A stretch of 64,000 nt of DNA from Haberlea rhodopensis (GCA_907163345.1 CAJQUN010000035.1:3407973-3471972), one strand, 5' to 3'; positions 35,148 to 46,438 are shown, counted from the stretch's first letter. Program-made: numbers and translations. The notes: generated by a model from the sequence alone, not told the origin.

Positions 35148-35448
35148 ATGTTCTCCACCATTTCTCCCACTAATGCTCCCACTTTCAGCCCCATTCTCGG
35201 CCTTATTTACCGCCCACGTTTCGGGTCTTGCACTGACTCCCTTTACGACCAAGATCAAGAGCTATTCATAGAGCCGGGGGGTGACGACCTGTGTGACAAG
35301 CAAGCAACCTTACTGGTGATAATAGGTTCATCCCATATCATAAAAACTAACATATTATTAACTAATATAAGTGTTGACAAATCGCATTGAATTAAAAGTG
35401 CCGTAATTATTTGTAGCAATCTTTGGACGTGGTCGATGAGGACCATGA
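35148..35448 (+). pseudogene. Possible two-exon coding fragment of unknown identity
   Basis: From ATG 35148 a normal-looking frame (less AT-rich than the surroundings, containing DSLYDQDQELFIEPGGDD) runs to a plausible donor at 35320 (CTG|GTGATA). A plausible acceptor, TTTGTAG, ends at 35415, and the frame then reads QSLDVVDEDHE up to another GTGAGG donor at 35449. No further exon is found, so if real it is a truncated gene start. I cannot name a family; an acidic N-terminus of a regulatory protein such as a cyclin is only a guess. Confidence 0.22.
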
Positions 35449-35519
35449 GGTGAGGGGATATTGATTTTAAGAAGTTAATATCCCTTCGGGATGATCAGCT
35501 ATCTCATGTTCGCCTCAAG

Positions 35520-35690
35520 TCAAGGGTGGAGACAGAGGGTGCGGGACGGTAGTTATACCTCAAAAAAAAAATTTAGTGCTTTTAAAATATTAATTTAAAA
35601 AAATTATATTTTACCTTAACTTTAAAAAAAAAGTGTATGCCCCCCTAAATTATAATCTCAGCTCCTCTCCTCCTAGCAGTGCTGCTCAGT
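35520..35690 (-). repeat. Inverted copy of the GGGGCAAAA-type repeat
   Basis: The reverse complement carries GAGGAG..., TTAGGGGGGCATAC and A/T runs like those at 5745-5965. Same unclassified dispersed family. Confidence 0.4.
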
Positions 35691-36346
35691 TGTGATCCTC
35701 TTGGTTTTCCATTTGACTCCACACTCAAATCAAGCATATTATTTCTTCTGTAGTACGAGCGTCGGGGTTCCATTGACTCATGTGGTTATATGGTACAGAA
35801 TGCTCTTGAAAAGGGGTAAGAATGCATCATCTTCCACTCAAAATGAGACATTACCAAGAATGTTTAGGTAAAAATGAAGCGATATTTTCAAGGTTCTCGC
35901 ACAAGATCCCAACATGGTGAATGCCAACTCCAAAATCTGTATAGATGCAATCTTTGTAAAATATATAAAAATGAAAACGTGGAAAAAATTAAGATTAACC
36001 ATTGACGATGATCTCAACCATAACAAGCACGTTGTCAGAGCCCTGGCTCCTCCCACTGCTTGCGGTTTCATGTTTTATTTCACTAGCTGATGGGGTTCTT
36101 TTTACCCTTTTTCCTTATGGTACCACTTTGCTATCGATCACCTATTCTATTATTTCCGATTTATCCCCCGGTTGAACTGCGCATAGAAACACTTATAATA
36201 GAATAGAAAGTCAGATGTAGATAAGTCATTCAACCTAACAAGTGCAAATGGACGAAAAAAATTGATTTGGGAAAATAATTTAAAGTTTAGAATTCAAATG
36301 ATATCAATATTGGGTGTATTTTAAATCTGTTATGATTCATATGATT

Positions 36347-36991
36347 TGATATCACCTAAAATTGCGATGACCAGAGAGGGGGTTCACCTCTCTTTCTTCT
36401 CCAATATTCAAAATAACGGCAAGGGTGTCAATAAATATCCTCTGAGATGACCTGAAAGTATGAAGCAACAGTGAGAAGGGGGCCGGAAGTTTTTCCGGCG
36501 GGTCCCCTCCGACGCTCAAGTCAGGCGAGAGAATACGATAAAATATATACTTGTAAGTAAAGGCAATTATGGATTAATGGGTTGATACCCAAACCTGGTA
36601 TTTATAGGCAGAGACCCGAGAATTACCATTCAGCAAGGACTCTTTCCATGTATCCAAATCTTACCCAGATATGTTAAGATCTTGTGAATACAATCAAATC
36701 TCTGATATTACTCCGCAGATCTAGGACTTACCTAGCTTAGGGGACTCAGTTTCCTTGTTGAGCACACGTATCAAGAAGGGAATGAGAATAGCTCGGCCGA
36801 TGAGCTCGGTTACCAAAAAAAGTCGACAATCAATTTGGCGAAGGGGCAAAACGGTGAAACACGTCGGCCCAACAGGTCGGCCCATGCAAAGAGCTCGGAA
36901 GAACAGACGAGGTCTTTTGAAGAAAGTCAAGTGGTACAACACGGAGGGAGGTCGGCTCATCAGGTGGTGCCTTCATATTTAGGGGGTATCA
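36347..36991 (-). mobile_element. Probable Gypsy-type solo LTR
   Basis: The ends are TGATATCACC and GGGGGTATCA, so the element reads TGATACC...GGTGATATCA on the minus strand. On that strand it has a TATA box (CTATAAATACC at 36597-36607), and about 60-120 bases further on the phrase CCTGACTTGAGCGTCGGAGG, which I recognise as frequent in plant Gypsy LTRs downstream of transcription start. No internal region or second LTR is adjacent. The flanking pentamers TGATT and CGATC match at only three positions, so the target duplication is not confirmed. Confidence 0.5.
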
Positions 36992-38700
36992 CGATCGATG
37001 GGGGTGAATTTAAATCAAAATAATCGAGAGAACTTAAGTGGTGTTTGGATGGGTAGATTTGTATTTGAGAAAAGGATTGATGGATCAACTTCAAATGAAT
37101 TCATTTTTGATAAATTGTAACATTGATTCACAAACAACCTAAAAATGGAAGCGAAGGAATTTCAAATCCTTTAACTCAAAGGCATCAGAGCAATCATGGA
37201 TTAGTGATTTCATATCCTTCTATCCTAATGGATTTGAAATCCTTCGTTTCCGATTACTTAATGCAAATGCCACATTCAGAAAACTTTTGGTGAAATTCAG
37301 CTGATTAAATGGAAGGAAATAATACCAATCTTGTCATCAACGCCCTCAACTACAAGCAAGTCTGCTTCTAAATATTTTTTACTTCTTATCATCAGAAACT
37401 GCCGATTGGTTGGTCGATTTGGTATGTTTTGATGGATAATATGCTACCTAATCGTATATTTGTGTAATTGTAGATGGAATTGAAGAATTCGAGCTAAAAA
37501 CGATACTCATATAAATGCAATATCTCATATATGAGAAATAATCAATTTCCGCTCACAAACAAATATTCTCTCTTAGATGGTCTTTTTAAAGCGAGGTCTT
37601 TCGTATTTACCGCATTGAACTACAAAATAAACAACTCACGAGTCATCCATTGAAACATGATAACAAAAACAAGGAAAAACTGGAACATATGGATTGGAAA
37701 CAGCCATTTCTTCCCCAACGCGGCGAAATTGTCATTCGGGAAGCAAAATCGTCAGCGAAATCGCCTTTTTGGCCGTTCTGCGACCGATATTGAGAAGCAT
37801 ACGTGTAGTCCCCTCTACCACATCAACTCTCAACAAGATCACCTATATTACGATATAAGCCAAAGAGAAGGCTTCAAACTTGTAATACTAATCTTCTAGC
37901 CACTCTTTTTCAAGAACCATTCGAAGTCTTGAAGGCCACTTATTCAAGCTCCATCAGATAACCCTTTACAAATTACTAATTTCTCAGGACATCATAATCC
38001 ATTTTTACACAAGAAGGAGCCGAAATATTTAATCTAAATCACAACCCTTAAAAAACCCCATGATAAAACGAATAGTAATATATCCAAATTCTTCATCAAG
38101 AACACATAACTTACGCTTACAAGAAACATAAATGAAGGTAGAAAATGGATCACCAAGAGAAGTGATTCTTATTACGTTGTTTAGTGGCATATTGGAGGAG
38201 GGCTGAGTAGCGAAGCCGTGAACCTGAGCTTAAAAATGATGAATTAACAAACAAAATTTGATATTTTCCGAGCTTTATCTTTGGTTAGTGAGAAACAGTA
38301 GTTAAGAGCCACTAAAAGGACGCAATTTAGTTCACGGCTGAAGATTTCGGTCCGAGTCCTGCCATACATCGTCCCAAATTTACCGAGGATTTCCAGTGGA
38401 ACTGCACCACCGCAATGCGTAAATTTCCCAGTAGTTAAGGAAAAATGTCCGTTATATTTTCGCCAAATACAGTTGTTTCATAAATTTCAGGTAAAAAGAA
38501 AAATTACATGGAAATCACAAAAATCATATCGAATCTCGTAAGCGATGTGAGATCTAGATTCCCACCATAAATATGGATTCATCCACGCTTATAAACACCC
38601 CAAGCATATTAAATATAAAGGATGCAACTTTTTTTTAATCACATTTCACTTATATTTTTAGACTTCACATTTATATTTTTCAAGTCCCGACTCCCAAATT
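36992..38700. other. Intergenic, no supported gene
   Basis: No supported gene. A roughly 100-bp segment 37037-37141 has ends like GGTGTTTGGATGG and CACAAACAACCT and may be a small MITE. The frame at 37657-37899 has no recognisable domain. Confidence 0.4.
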
Positions 38701-39673
38701 TGTTGGTTAATTTCCTTTTGTTGAAGAAGACGAGAAAACTCATAAGATGACATACACTGTTTTATAAATAAAAGAAAATACTTGAAAGCAGTAGAAACTT
38801 ACAACAAACAGTTTAAATAAACTGGGCAGAAACTTTGTTTTTGGACGAGGCCACAGTAAACCGTGTGCCCGTAAACTCTAAATTGCCCGCCTACAACTTC
38901 AGGCCTCCTGGACAAGAGAGTTCCAAGGTACAACGTCCCAAACACCTCTGTATGAGTTGAAGCAGAAACCCAGACAGACTCACTCGAACACTGAACAGTG
39001 TGTAGTACTCTCAAGATAATATGATATGATATGAAATGCAATTTCGGGATGAAGAAAACATAAAGCTGAAGCAGCTTATATAGCTGAGCAGCAGACCACT
39101 CCAAAGGTCTCAGAATTAAGTGTAAAGATTAATGGGGTAGATGAAAAGTCTCAACACTTAAACATCATATTCATTTCGGATTTAAGTCTCACACTTAAAT
39201 CTGACATCAATTCTGCAGGTAGGTGAAAAGTCTCAAACTTAATACTCAGCAGAATATGAAAAGTCAGGCAGATGAAAAGTCATTTCAGAAATCCGTGTAG
39301 TAAAAAGATAGGACTGCCTTCGCGGCAGCGACACGCGCGACGCGGCGAGGCGAGGCGCGGCGCGGCGCGGCGAGGCGAGGCGAGGCGAGGCGAGTCGAGT
39401 CGAGACGAGACGAGACGTGACGTGCCGTGCCGTGCCGTGCCGAGCCGAGCGGACGGACGGACGGCGCGCGAGGGGCACCCATCTTTACTACTTAACTACA
39501 CTCTAATGATTTGTATCTCAATATAATCAAACCATAAGTGTATCATAATCTCAATGTGGGATTTCTTTAGCCTAATTACCTTTCATAATAACTTACCATA
39601 ATTTTGTTCTCATTAACAAAATATAACATAATTATTGGGCTCTTATTATTAACCCAATAATATTAATCCAACA
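38701..39673 (-). repeat. 3' LTR of Copia B (left)
   Basis: 973 bp. Nearly identical to 44574-45526 except within the GC-rich pentanucleotide tract at about 39329-39470, which is longer here. Confidence 0.95.
39329..39472. repeat. Graded GC-rich pentanucleotide tract in the Copia B LTR
   Basis: Consecutive 5-base units change stepwise: GAGGC and GCGGC runs, then GAGTC, GAGAC, GTGAC, GTGCC, GAGCC, and finally 4-base GGAC units. The partner LTR has a shorter version at 45204-45327 beginning with GACGC units, and Copia C has short remnants. It creates arginine-rich open frames that are not genes. Confidence 0.9.
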
Positions 39674-40235
39674 ATCCCCCACATGAATGCAATATGGCGA
39701 AAAAATTACACAATGCACCTAGATGAAGATTTGAGAGTACTTTGAGAATCCACTGCATCAGGATAGGTGGTAATTAACCTTGAACCTTCCTTAGTAAAAT
39801 ATCATCGGATATACTTGTCAACCAGTGGACGCGATGCCTTGAACTGTTCGACGTTTTATGTATAACAAGACAACAATACTCACACAGCTTCATCTCCACA
39901 CTATTATTGGTTCTTTCGTTGTTGTCCATTTTGGCCCTGGACTGCCTTGGATGTTTCATCGAATGCTCTAGAGATTTAGCCCTCAGGTCATCTCATAGAA
40001 GCGGCCCCTTCACATTCGACATAGGTGATTTCTCCTAAAGAGTATCCTGTAATACCCCACTTTATCATCTCGAGATAGAAGAATCATTAAGAGCATGAGC
40101 TCAGCCTTCCCAAAGTACAGGTCTATCACTCTTTCATCACAGGAATAGGTAAGGAACTCAATTTCCCGAGTGCTTTGTTCGATGCCCCCCCACAATTCGG
40201 TTTTCCCATTGAACCTGCAAATTGGATTTTACAAT

Positions 40236-43200
40236 TCAGGTTGGGTTGCCATCATGGTTGGAAATCAATTTCATGGGCTTCAACCCCATTCCCCTCGATG
40301 AAATCTCTACTCGGTCTCTCGTCAGACCTTTCGTAAATGGGTCTGCAATGTTTTCTTTAGACTTCACATAATCTAAAGAAATGACACCGGTTTTTAGTAA
40401 ATTTCTCACGGATTTATGTCTCCGACGAATGTGTCGTGATTTCCCATTATACACATTGTTATGTGCTCTTCCCATAGCTGACTGACTATCACAGTGCAAA
40501 CTAATGGGTGGCATTGGTTTTGACCACATTGGAATATCCTCCAAGAAACTCCGAAGCCAATCAGCTTCTTCTGCCGCAAGATCTAAAGCTATGAACTCAG
40601 ATTCCATAGTTGATCTAGCAATGCATGTCTGTTTGCATGATTTCCATGAAATAGCAGCACCGCCAATTATAAATATATATCCAATCGTAGATTTTATATT
40701 TTTGGAGTCTGATATCCAATTCGCATCTGAATACCCTTCAATTACTGCTGGGTATCTCGTATAATGTAGTCCGTAGTTAGAAGTATATCTTAGATATCTA
40801 AGAACTCGAACTACTGCCTTCCAGTGCTCATAACTGGGATTACTCGTATATCTGCTCAGTGTATTGACAGAATTAGCTATATCAGGTCTAGTGCAATCCA
40901 TGAGGTACATGAGACTGCCTATGACTCTAGAGTACTCAAGTTGTTGCACACCTTCTCCGCGATTCTTGCAAAGATTTGACACCACTTCCATAGGTGTTCT
41001 AGCGATGGTATTATTTCCCTTGTCAAACTTGTCAAGTATCTTCTCGACATAATGACCCTGGGAGAGAAAATATCCATCTGCATATTTGGTGATCTTCATT
41101 CCAAGAATCACATCTGCAAGACCTAGGTCTTTCATCTCAAAATTTCGTGACAACATTTTCTTGGTAATTTTGATGTTATCGTTATTACCAACAATTATCA
41201 TGTCATCTACGTATAGACATACTATCACATAGTTTGTATTGTCTCCTTTCACGTAGACACACTTATCGCATTGGTTTGTTTTAAACCCATTTGAAAGCAT
41301 GACGCTATCAAATTTTTCGTGCCATTGTTTAGGTGCTTGTTTTAATCCATACAAGGATTTCACAAGTTTACACACCTTCGATTCTTTACCTGGAACTACA
41401 AACCCTTCAGGTTGTTCCATGTAAACCTCCTCTTCTAACTCTCCATTTAGAAAAGCCGTTTTAACATCCATTTGATGGATCTCTAGGTTATATAATGCAG
41501 CAAATGCAATTATCAACCTTATAGATGTTTTCCGGGATACAGGAGCGTATGTGTCGAAATAATCAACACCTTCAGTTTGTCTGTAGCCTTTGACTACAAG
41601 TCTAGCCTTGTACTTATCTACAGTACCATCAGCTTTCATCTTCCTCTTGAAGATCCACTTGTGTCCTAGTGGTTTACAACCTGCAGGAAGATCCACTAGT
41701 TCCCAAGTATGATTATGTAAGATAGATTCTATCTCACTATTTACCGCTTCTTTCCAAAGATCAGAGTCTTGTGAAGACATTGCTTCCTTGAAAGTAGTCG
41801 GATCTTTTTCCAACAGATATGTTAGAAAATCCGAGCCAAAAGATTTCTCTTTTCTCGCTCTTTTGCTTCGTCTAGGCGATTCTACATTCTTTTGAGATTC
41901 TCTATCCCCCACATTTCTCTCAACGTTGGTTTCAGGCATTGTCGGAGTTTTGTGGGGAAAGATTTCCTCAAAGAACGAAGCATCCCTAGCCTCAATGATA
42001 GTATTTACATGCATTTCTGCATTATCTGATTTATGCACTAGAAAACGATAGGCACTACTATCTTGCGCATATCCGATAAATACACAATCTACTGTCTTAG
42101 GTCCTATCCTAGTCCGCTTAGGAGGAGGAATTGGTACCTTTGCTAGACAGCCCCAAACCCTTAAAAACTTGTAACTAGGTGCACGACCTTTCCACAATTC
42201 ATAAGGCGTTTTATCCAACTTTTTATGTGGTACTCTGTTTAGCACATAGTTGGCAGAAAGCAGAGCTTCTCCCCACAAATTCGTAGGTAAGTCGGAACTT
42301 ATAAGCATTGCATTCATCATTTCCTTAAGCGTTCTATTCTTCCTTTCAGCAATACCATTTTGCTCGGGAGAATAAGGCGCAGTGGTTTGATGAATAATGC
42401 CACTTTCAGCACATATTTGTGCAAATGGTGACTCATATTCACCGCCTCGATCACTTCGAAGAATTTTAATCTTTTTATCAAGTTGATTCTCAACTTCATT
42501 CTTATAGTGAATGAACATATCAATTGCTTCGTCTTTACTTCTCATTAAGTAGACATAACAATATCTTGTACAATCATCGATAAATGTTATGAAATAATTT
42601 TTACCGCCTCTAGATTGTACATACTTTAGATCGCATACATCCGTATGAATCAAGTTTAACGGTTCGGTGCTTCGCTCAATTGAGTGGAATGATGACTTGG
42701 CTAATTTGGCCTCTACACAAGTCTCACACTTGTGTTTATGATTGATGTTAAATTTAGGCAATAGATTAAGAGACAGTAGCCTTTGTAAGGACTTATAATT
42801 CACATGTCCTAATCTACCATGCCACAAATGTAAAGACTCGCAAGAATAATCAAACTTTAAAGTTTTATTAGCCACATTGGCAACAGTCATTACATTATTT
42901 TTGCTTGTGCTAGCCTCATTTGCTGCATTAACATCAACCTCAACATCTACACTAGACTTAGCCTTAGGAGCTAAAGTCATTACATTCATCTTGAAGAGGT
43001 TATTGGCCAAGTAGCCTTTGCCCACAAACATACCACCCTTGGACAGAATGACTTTGTCGGACTCAAACACAAGCCGGAAGTCTTTCTTGTTCAGCACTGC
43101 TCCGGAGATGAGATTCTTTCGGATCTCTGGCACGTGGAGCACCTCGGTAAGAGTCAACTCTTTTCCGGAAGTCATTTTTAGCACAACCGTCCCTTTGCCT

Positions 43201-44363
43201 TCAACTTTTGAGATTGCTGAATTTCCCATATAGCAGTTCTCATCATTCACCGGTTGATAGGTCTTAAACATCCATTTGTTGGCGCAAATGTGGCGAGTAG
43301 CCCCAGTGTCCACCCACCATTCTTTGGAGTTCCCTCCAACAAGATTCACCTCCGATACCACAGCACTCAGATGCATGTCATCCATGTCAGAGCTCAGATT
43401 GTCCTCAGCAATGTGGGCATGTGCAGGCCTCTTGCCTTTGCCTTTGTAAGGGACTATCTTCCTCTTACCGTCATTGTTTTGACGTTGAGTGCAGTTGTTT
43501 TGACGTTGAGTGCAGTCCTTGGCCTTATGGTTAGGCTTACCACACACATAACAGTCACCGGTGAACCTCCTTGTCTGAGTATCTCCCTTGGGTTCAAAAG
43601 TACGTTTGCGCTTATTCCCATGGGAGTTGTCCCCAACTTCAACCACGTTGGCCTTGGAAATCATTCCAAATGATTTCTTGTCAACTTTTCGGTTGTCTTG
43701 CTCGATGCGCAGCCTCCTGATAAGATCCTCTAGACTCATCATCTTTCGCTTGTGCTTTAGGTAGCTCTTGAAGTCCTTCCAAGATGGCGGTAATTTTTCA
43801 ATCATCATCGCCACTTGGAGAGCATCATTTAGCCCCATACCTTCGGCAGCAAGTTCATGATATATCAGCTGCAGCTCTTCGCATTGCTCAACAACGCTCT
43901 TGCCATCTACCATTCGATAGTCATGGAATCGCCCGGCTACAAATTTCTTTGCGCCTGCGTCGTCAACTTTGTACTTTATCTCTAACGATTCCCAAAGATT
44001 CTTAGCAGTCTCCTTGGGGGAATACACATTAAAAAGTGCATCGTCAAGAGAATTCAGTATGTAGTTACGACAAAGGTAGTCGGCACTCATCCAGGACTCA
44101 ACTATCACAGCAGATTGAGGATCCTCTTTGTCCTCCACTGGTTTGTCCTCTTTGAGAAACCTGGTCAAGTTCAAAGTGGTCAAGAAGAACATCATCTTCT
44201 GTTGCCAACGTTTAAAGTTGGAACCCTTGAACTTTTCCGGTTTCTCAAATTGAGAGAACGGCATTGGGTTTCTCAGAACTGGCATAACGACCTCAGCGCC
44301 GCTAGCTTTCACCACTGGAATCTCAGTATTCTCAGCAACTCGGTTTGGAATCTGGTCAGCCAT
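40236..44363 (-). CDS. Copia B gag-pol polyprotein, intact
   Basis: 1375 residues from ATG 44363. The gag capsid region is about 35-230 and the CCHC zinc knuckle is 271-284 (CYVCGKPNHKAKDC). A seven-residue unit CTQRQNN is duplicated just after it (about 284-297). The protease DTG is at 352-354. The integrase zinc domain starts at LWHGRLGH (about 513) with CETC at 546-549, and the DDE residues are D575, D638 and E673. The RT has KWIFKRK, DVKTAFLNG (966-974), LYGLKQA and catalytic YVDD at 1051-1054. RNase H starts at GYSDANW (about 1210) and keeps the ARSTMESEF block. The C-terminus runs to SNHDGNPT. The polyprotein is processed into capsid, protease, integrase and RT-RNase H for copy-and-paste transposition. 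No stop or frameshift is seen. Confidence 0.97.
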   Translation of the reverse strand: MADQIPNRVAENTEIPVVKASGAEVVMPVLRNPMPFSQFEKPEKFKGSNFKRWQQKMMFFLTTLNLTRFLKEDKPVEDKEDPQSAVIVESWMSADYLCRNYILNSLDDALFNVYSPKETAKNLWESLEIKYKVDDAGAKKFVAGRFHDYRMVDGKSVVEQCEELQLIYHELAAEGMGLNDALQVAMMIEKLPPSWKDFKSYLKHKRKMMSLEDLIRRLRIEQDNRKVDKKSFGMISKANVVEVGDNSHGNKRKRTFEPKGDTQTRRFTGDCYVCGKPNHKAKDCTQRQNNCTQRQNNDGKRKIVPYKGKGKRPAHAHIAEDNLSSDMDDMHLSAVVSEVNLVGGNSKEWWVDTGATRHICANKWMFKTYQPVNDENCYMGNSAISKVEGKGTVVLKMTSGKELTLTEVLHVPEIRKNLISGAVLNKKDFRLVFESDKVILSKGGMFVGKGYLANNLFKMNVMTLAPKAKSSVDVEVDVNAANEASTSKNNVMTVANVANKTLKFDYSCESLHLWHGRLGHVNYKSLQRLLSLNLLPKFNINHKHKCETCVEAKLAKSSFHSIERSTEPLNLIHTDVCDLKYVQSRGGKNYFITFIDDCTRYCYVYLMRSKDEAIDMFIHYKNEVENQLDKKIKILRSDRGGEYESPFAQICAESGIIHQTTAPYSPEQNGIAERKNRTLKEMMNAMLISSDLPTNLWGEALLSANYVLNRVPHKKLDKTPYELWKGRAPSYKFLRVWGCLAKVPIPPPKRTRIGPKTVDCVFIGYAQDSSAYRFLVHKSDNAEMHVNTIIEARDASFFEEIFPHKTPTMPETNVERNVGDRESQKNVESPRRSKRARKEKSFGSDFLTYLLEKDPTTFKEAMSSQDSDLWKEAVNSEIESILHNHTWELVDLPAGCKPLGHKWIFKRKMKADGTVDKYKARLVVKGYRQTEGVDYFDTYAPVSRKTSIRLIIAFAALYNLEIHQMDVKTAFLNGELEEEVYMEQPEGFVVPGKESKVCKLVKSLYGLKQAPKQWHEKFDSVMLSNGFKTNQCDKCVYVKGDNTNYVIVCLYVDDMIIVGNNDNIKITKKMLSRNFEMKDLGLADVILGMKITKYADGYFLSQGHYVEKILDKFDKGNNTIARTPMEVVSNLCKNRGEGVQQLEYSRVIGSLMYLMDCTRPDIANSVNTLSRYTSNPSYEHWKAVVRVLRYLRYTSNYGLHYTRYPAVIEGYSDANWISDSKNIKSTIGYIFIIGGAAISWKSCKQTCIARSTMESEFIALDLAAEEADWLRSFLEDIPMWSKPMPPISLHCDSQSAMGRAHNNVYNGKSRHIRRRHKSVRNLLKTGVISLDYVKSKENIADPFTKGLTRDRVEISSRGMGLKPMKLISNHDGNPT

Positions 44364-44573
44364 AAGCTAAAACAGAACAGAAATAGAAGAGCACAAATAA
44401 TATCAAAACAGTTTTTTGAAACAGTAGGATTAAACCTTTCAACAGTACATAAATAGTGTCTGAACTAAATATGAAAATTGACAGTAACAATTTGTTAAAG
44501 TGCAGTAGATGAAAAACAATTAGGTTTGACAGAACAACAAAAGAAAAATACACAAGAATTTAGAGTTTACGAT

Positions 44574-45526
44574 TGTTGGTTAATTTCCTTTTGTTGAAGA
44601 AGACGAGAAAACTCATAAGATGACATACACTGTTTTATAAATAAAAGAAAATACTTGAAAGCAGTAGAAACTTACAACAAACAGTTTAAATAAACTGGGC
44701 AGAAACTTTGTTTTTGGACGAGGCCACAGTAAACCGTGTGCCCGTAAACTCTAAATTGCCCGCCTACAACTTCAGGCCTCCTGGACAAGAGAGTTCCAAG
44801 GTACAACGTCCCAAACACCTCTGTATGGGTTGAAGCAGAAACCCAGACAGACTCACTCGAACACTGAACAGTGTGTAGTACTCTCAAGATAATATGATAT
44901 GATATGAAATGCAATTTCGGGATGAAGAAAACATAAAGCTGAAGCAGCTTATATAGCTGAGCAGCAGACCACTCCAAAGGTCTCAGAATTAAGTGTAAAG
45001 ATTAATGGGGTAGATGAAAAGTCTCAACACTTAAACATCATATTCATTTCGGATTTAAGTCTCACACTTAAATCTGACATCAATTCTGCAGGTAGGTGAA
45101 AAGTCTCAAACTTAATACTCAGCAGAATATGAAAAGTCAGGCAGATGAAAAGTCATTTCAGAAATCCGTGTAGTAAAAAGATAGGACTGCCTTCGCGGCA
45201 GCGACACGCACGACGCGACGCGACGCGACGCGGCGAGGCGAGGCGAGGCGAGGCGAGTCGAGTCGAGACGTGACGTGCCGTGCCGTGCCGTGCCGAGCCG
45301 AGCGGACGGACGGACGGCGCGCGAGGGGCACCCATCTTTACTACTTAACTACACTCTAATGATTTGTATCTCAATATAATCAAACCATAAGTGTATCATA
45401 ATCTCAATGTGGGATTTCTTTAGCCTAATTACCTTTCATAATAACTTACCATAATTTTGTTCTCATTAACAAAATATAACATAATTATTGGGCTCTTATT
45501 ATTAACCCAATAATATTAATCCAACA
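44574..45526 (-). repeat. 5' LTR of Copia B (right)
   Basis: 953 bp; carries promoter and leader start of the element on the minus strand. It differs from the left LTR mainly by the length of the pentanucleotide tract and a few substitutions (for example A/G at 44827), indicating recent insertion. Confidence 0.95.
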
Positions 45527-45641
45527 AAATTAAGTTTCGGAGAGATTTCGCTTCGAAAAAACCAGATGAGTTTTGTTCATGTCTACAAATCTGTATATGT
45601 ATTTTAGATTTTATCGAATGAGTTTTAATTTGGTAACCAAA

Positions 45642-46438
45642 TGTTGTCAACTTTAACTAGACGAATTTAATCAGATTACAATGATCATGCAAAATAAATT
45701 TATACTGAAATAGTAAAACAGTTTACCTAAAGCAACAAATGAATCGAACTACAAAAACAGTAAACTTGCAGGAGCAACGATAAAGAGAAGACTTAACAAC
45801 AAGAATCTGGAAACGATTATGGGCAGCAAGCTGTGTGCCCATAAACTCAAATTTGCCCGCCTTAGCTTCTGGCCTCCTGAATAAGTGAGTTTCAAGGTAC
45901 AACGTCCAATCACCTCTGTTCGGATTGAAGCAGAACTTTGAGCAGAATACTTCGAACACTAGTAGTGTGCAGTACTCTCAAAACATAATGTTATATGTAT
46001 GTATGAATATTTTCGGATAATGAAAACATAGAGCTGGAGCAGCTTATATAGCTGAGCAATACTTAACATCAGAAAATTCTGTAGAAGGTGAAAAGTCTCA
46101 AACTTAATACTCAGCAGAATATGAAAAGTCAGGTAGGTAAAAAATCATTTCAGAAATCCGAGTAGTAAAAAGATAGGGTTGTCTTCGCGGCAGCGACGTG
46201 CGACGCGACGCGACAAGACGAGCCGAGCCGAGTCGAGCGAAATGACTGACGGTGAGCGAGGGCCACCCATCTTTTCTACTTAACTACACTCTATTGATTT
46301 TTTCTCAATATAAACAAATCATAAGTGTCTCATAATTCCAATGTGGGATTTCTTTAGCCAATTGAGTATTCAAAATTAACTTACCAAATTTTATTCGCAT
46401 TAACAAAATTATTGGGCTTTTATTTATTAGTCCCAACA
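45642..46438 (-). repeat. 3' LTR of Copia C (left, complete)
   Basis: 797 bp, ending CCCAACA followed by the PPT complement ATCCCCCACATG. Shared with Copia B: the GTGTGCCC..AAACTC block, the AATGTGGGATTTCTTTAGCC block and a short remnant of the GC-rich tract at 46185-46265. Confidence 0.9.

Larger units (their letters stand above)
33600..36346. other. Intergenic, no supported gene
   Basis: AT-rich DNA with many stops in all frames. It includes a TATACA microsatellite, a possible gene fragment and an inverted copy of a dispersed repeat, each listed separately. Otherwise I see nothing. Confidence 0.45.
38701..45526 (-). mobile_element. Copia B: intact-looking Ty1/copia element
   Basis: Direct LTRs start TGTTGGTTAATTTCC and end TTAATCCAACA on the plus strand, and a perfect target duplication AAATT lies at 38696-38700 and 45527-45531. 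The element lies on the minus strand, so the 5' LTR is at right. It contains a single uninterrupted 1375-codon gag-pol frame. The PPT (ATGTGGGGGAT on the minus strand) abuts the left LTR at 39674. The sequence after the 5' LTR (ATCGTAAACTC, minus strand) is not the usual initiator tRNA-Met site. It is the only element here with full coding capacity. Confidence 0.96.

Noticed and set aside
37037..37141. Second MITE
   Set aside because: End similarity (GGTGTTTGGAT and ACAAACAACC) is suggestive, but no target duplication or second copy in the window supports it.
38330..38420. Minus-strand open stretch that reads like a protein (LEILGKFGTMYGRTRTE)
   Set aside because: It is short, has no start or splice context I can support, and I do not recognise the family.
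39272..39526. Arginine-rich proteins in both strands
   Set aside because: They are translations of the GC-rich pentanucleotide tract in the Copia B LTR; the other LTR gives a differently sized version.
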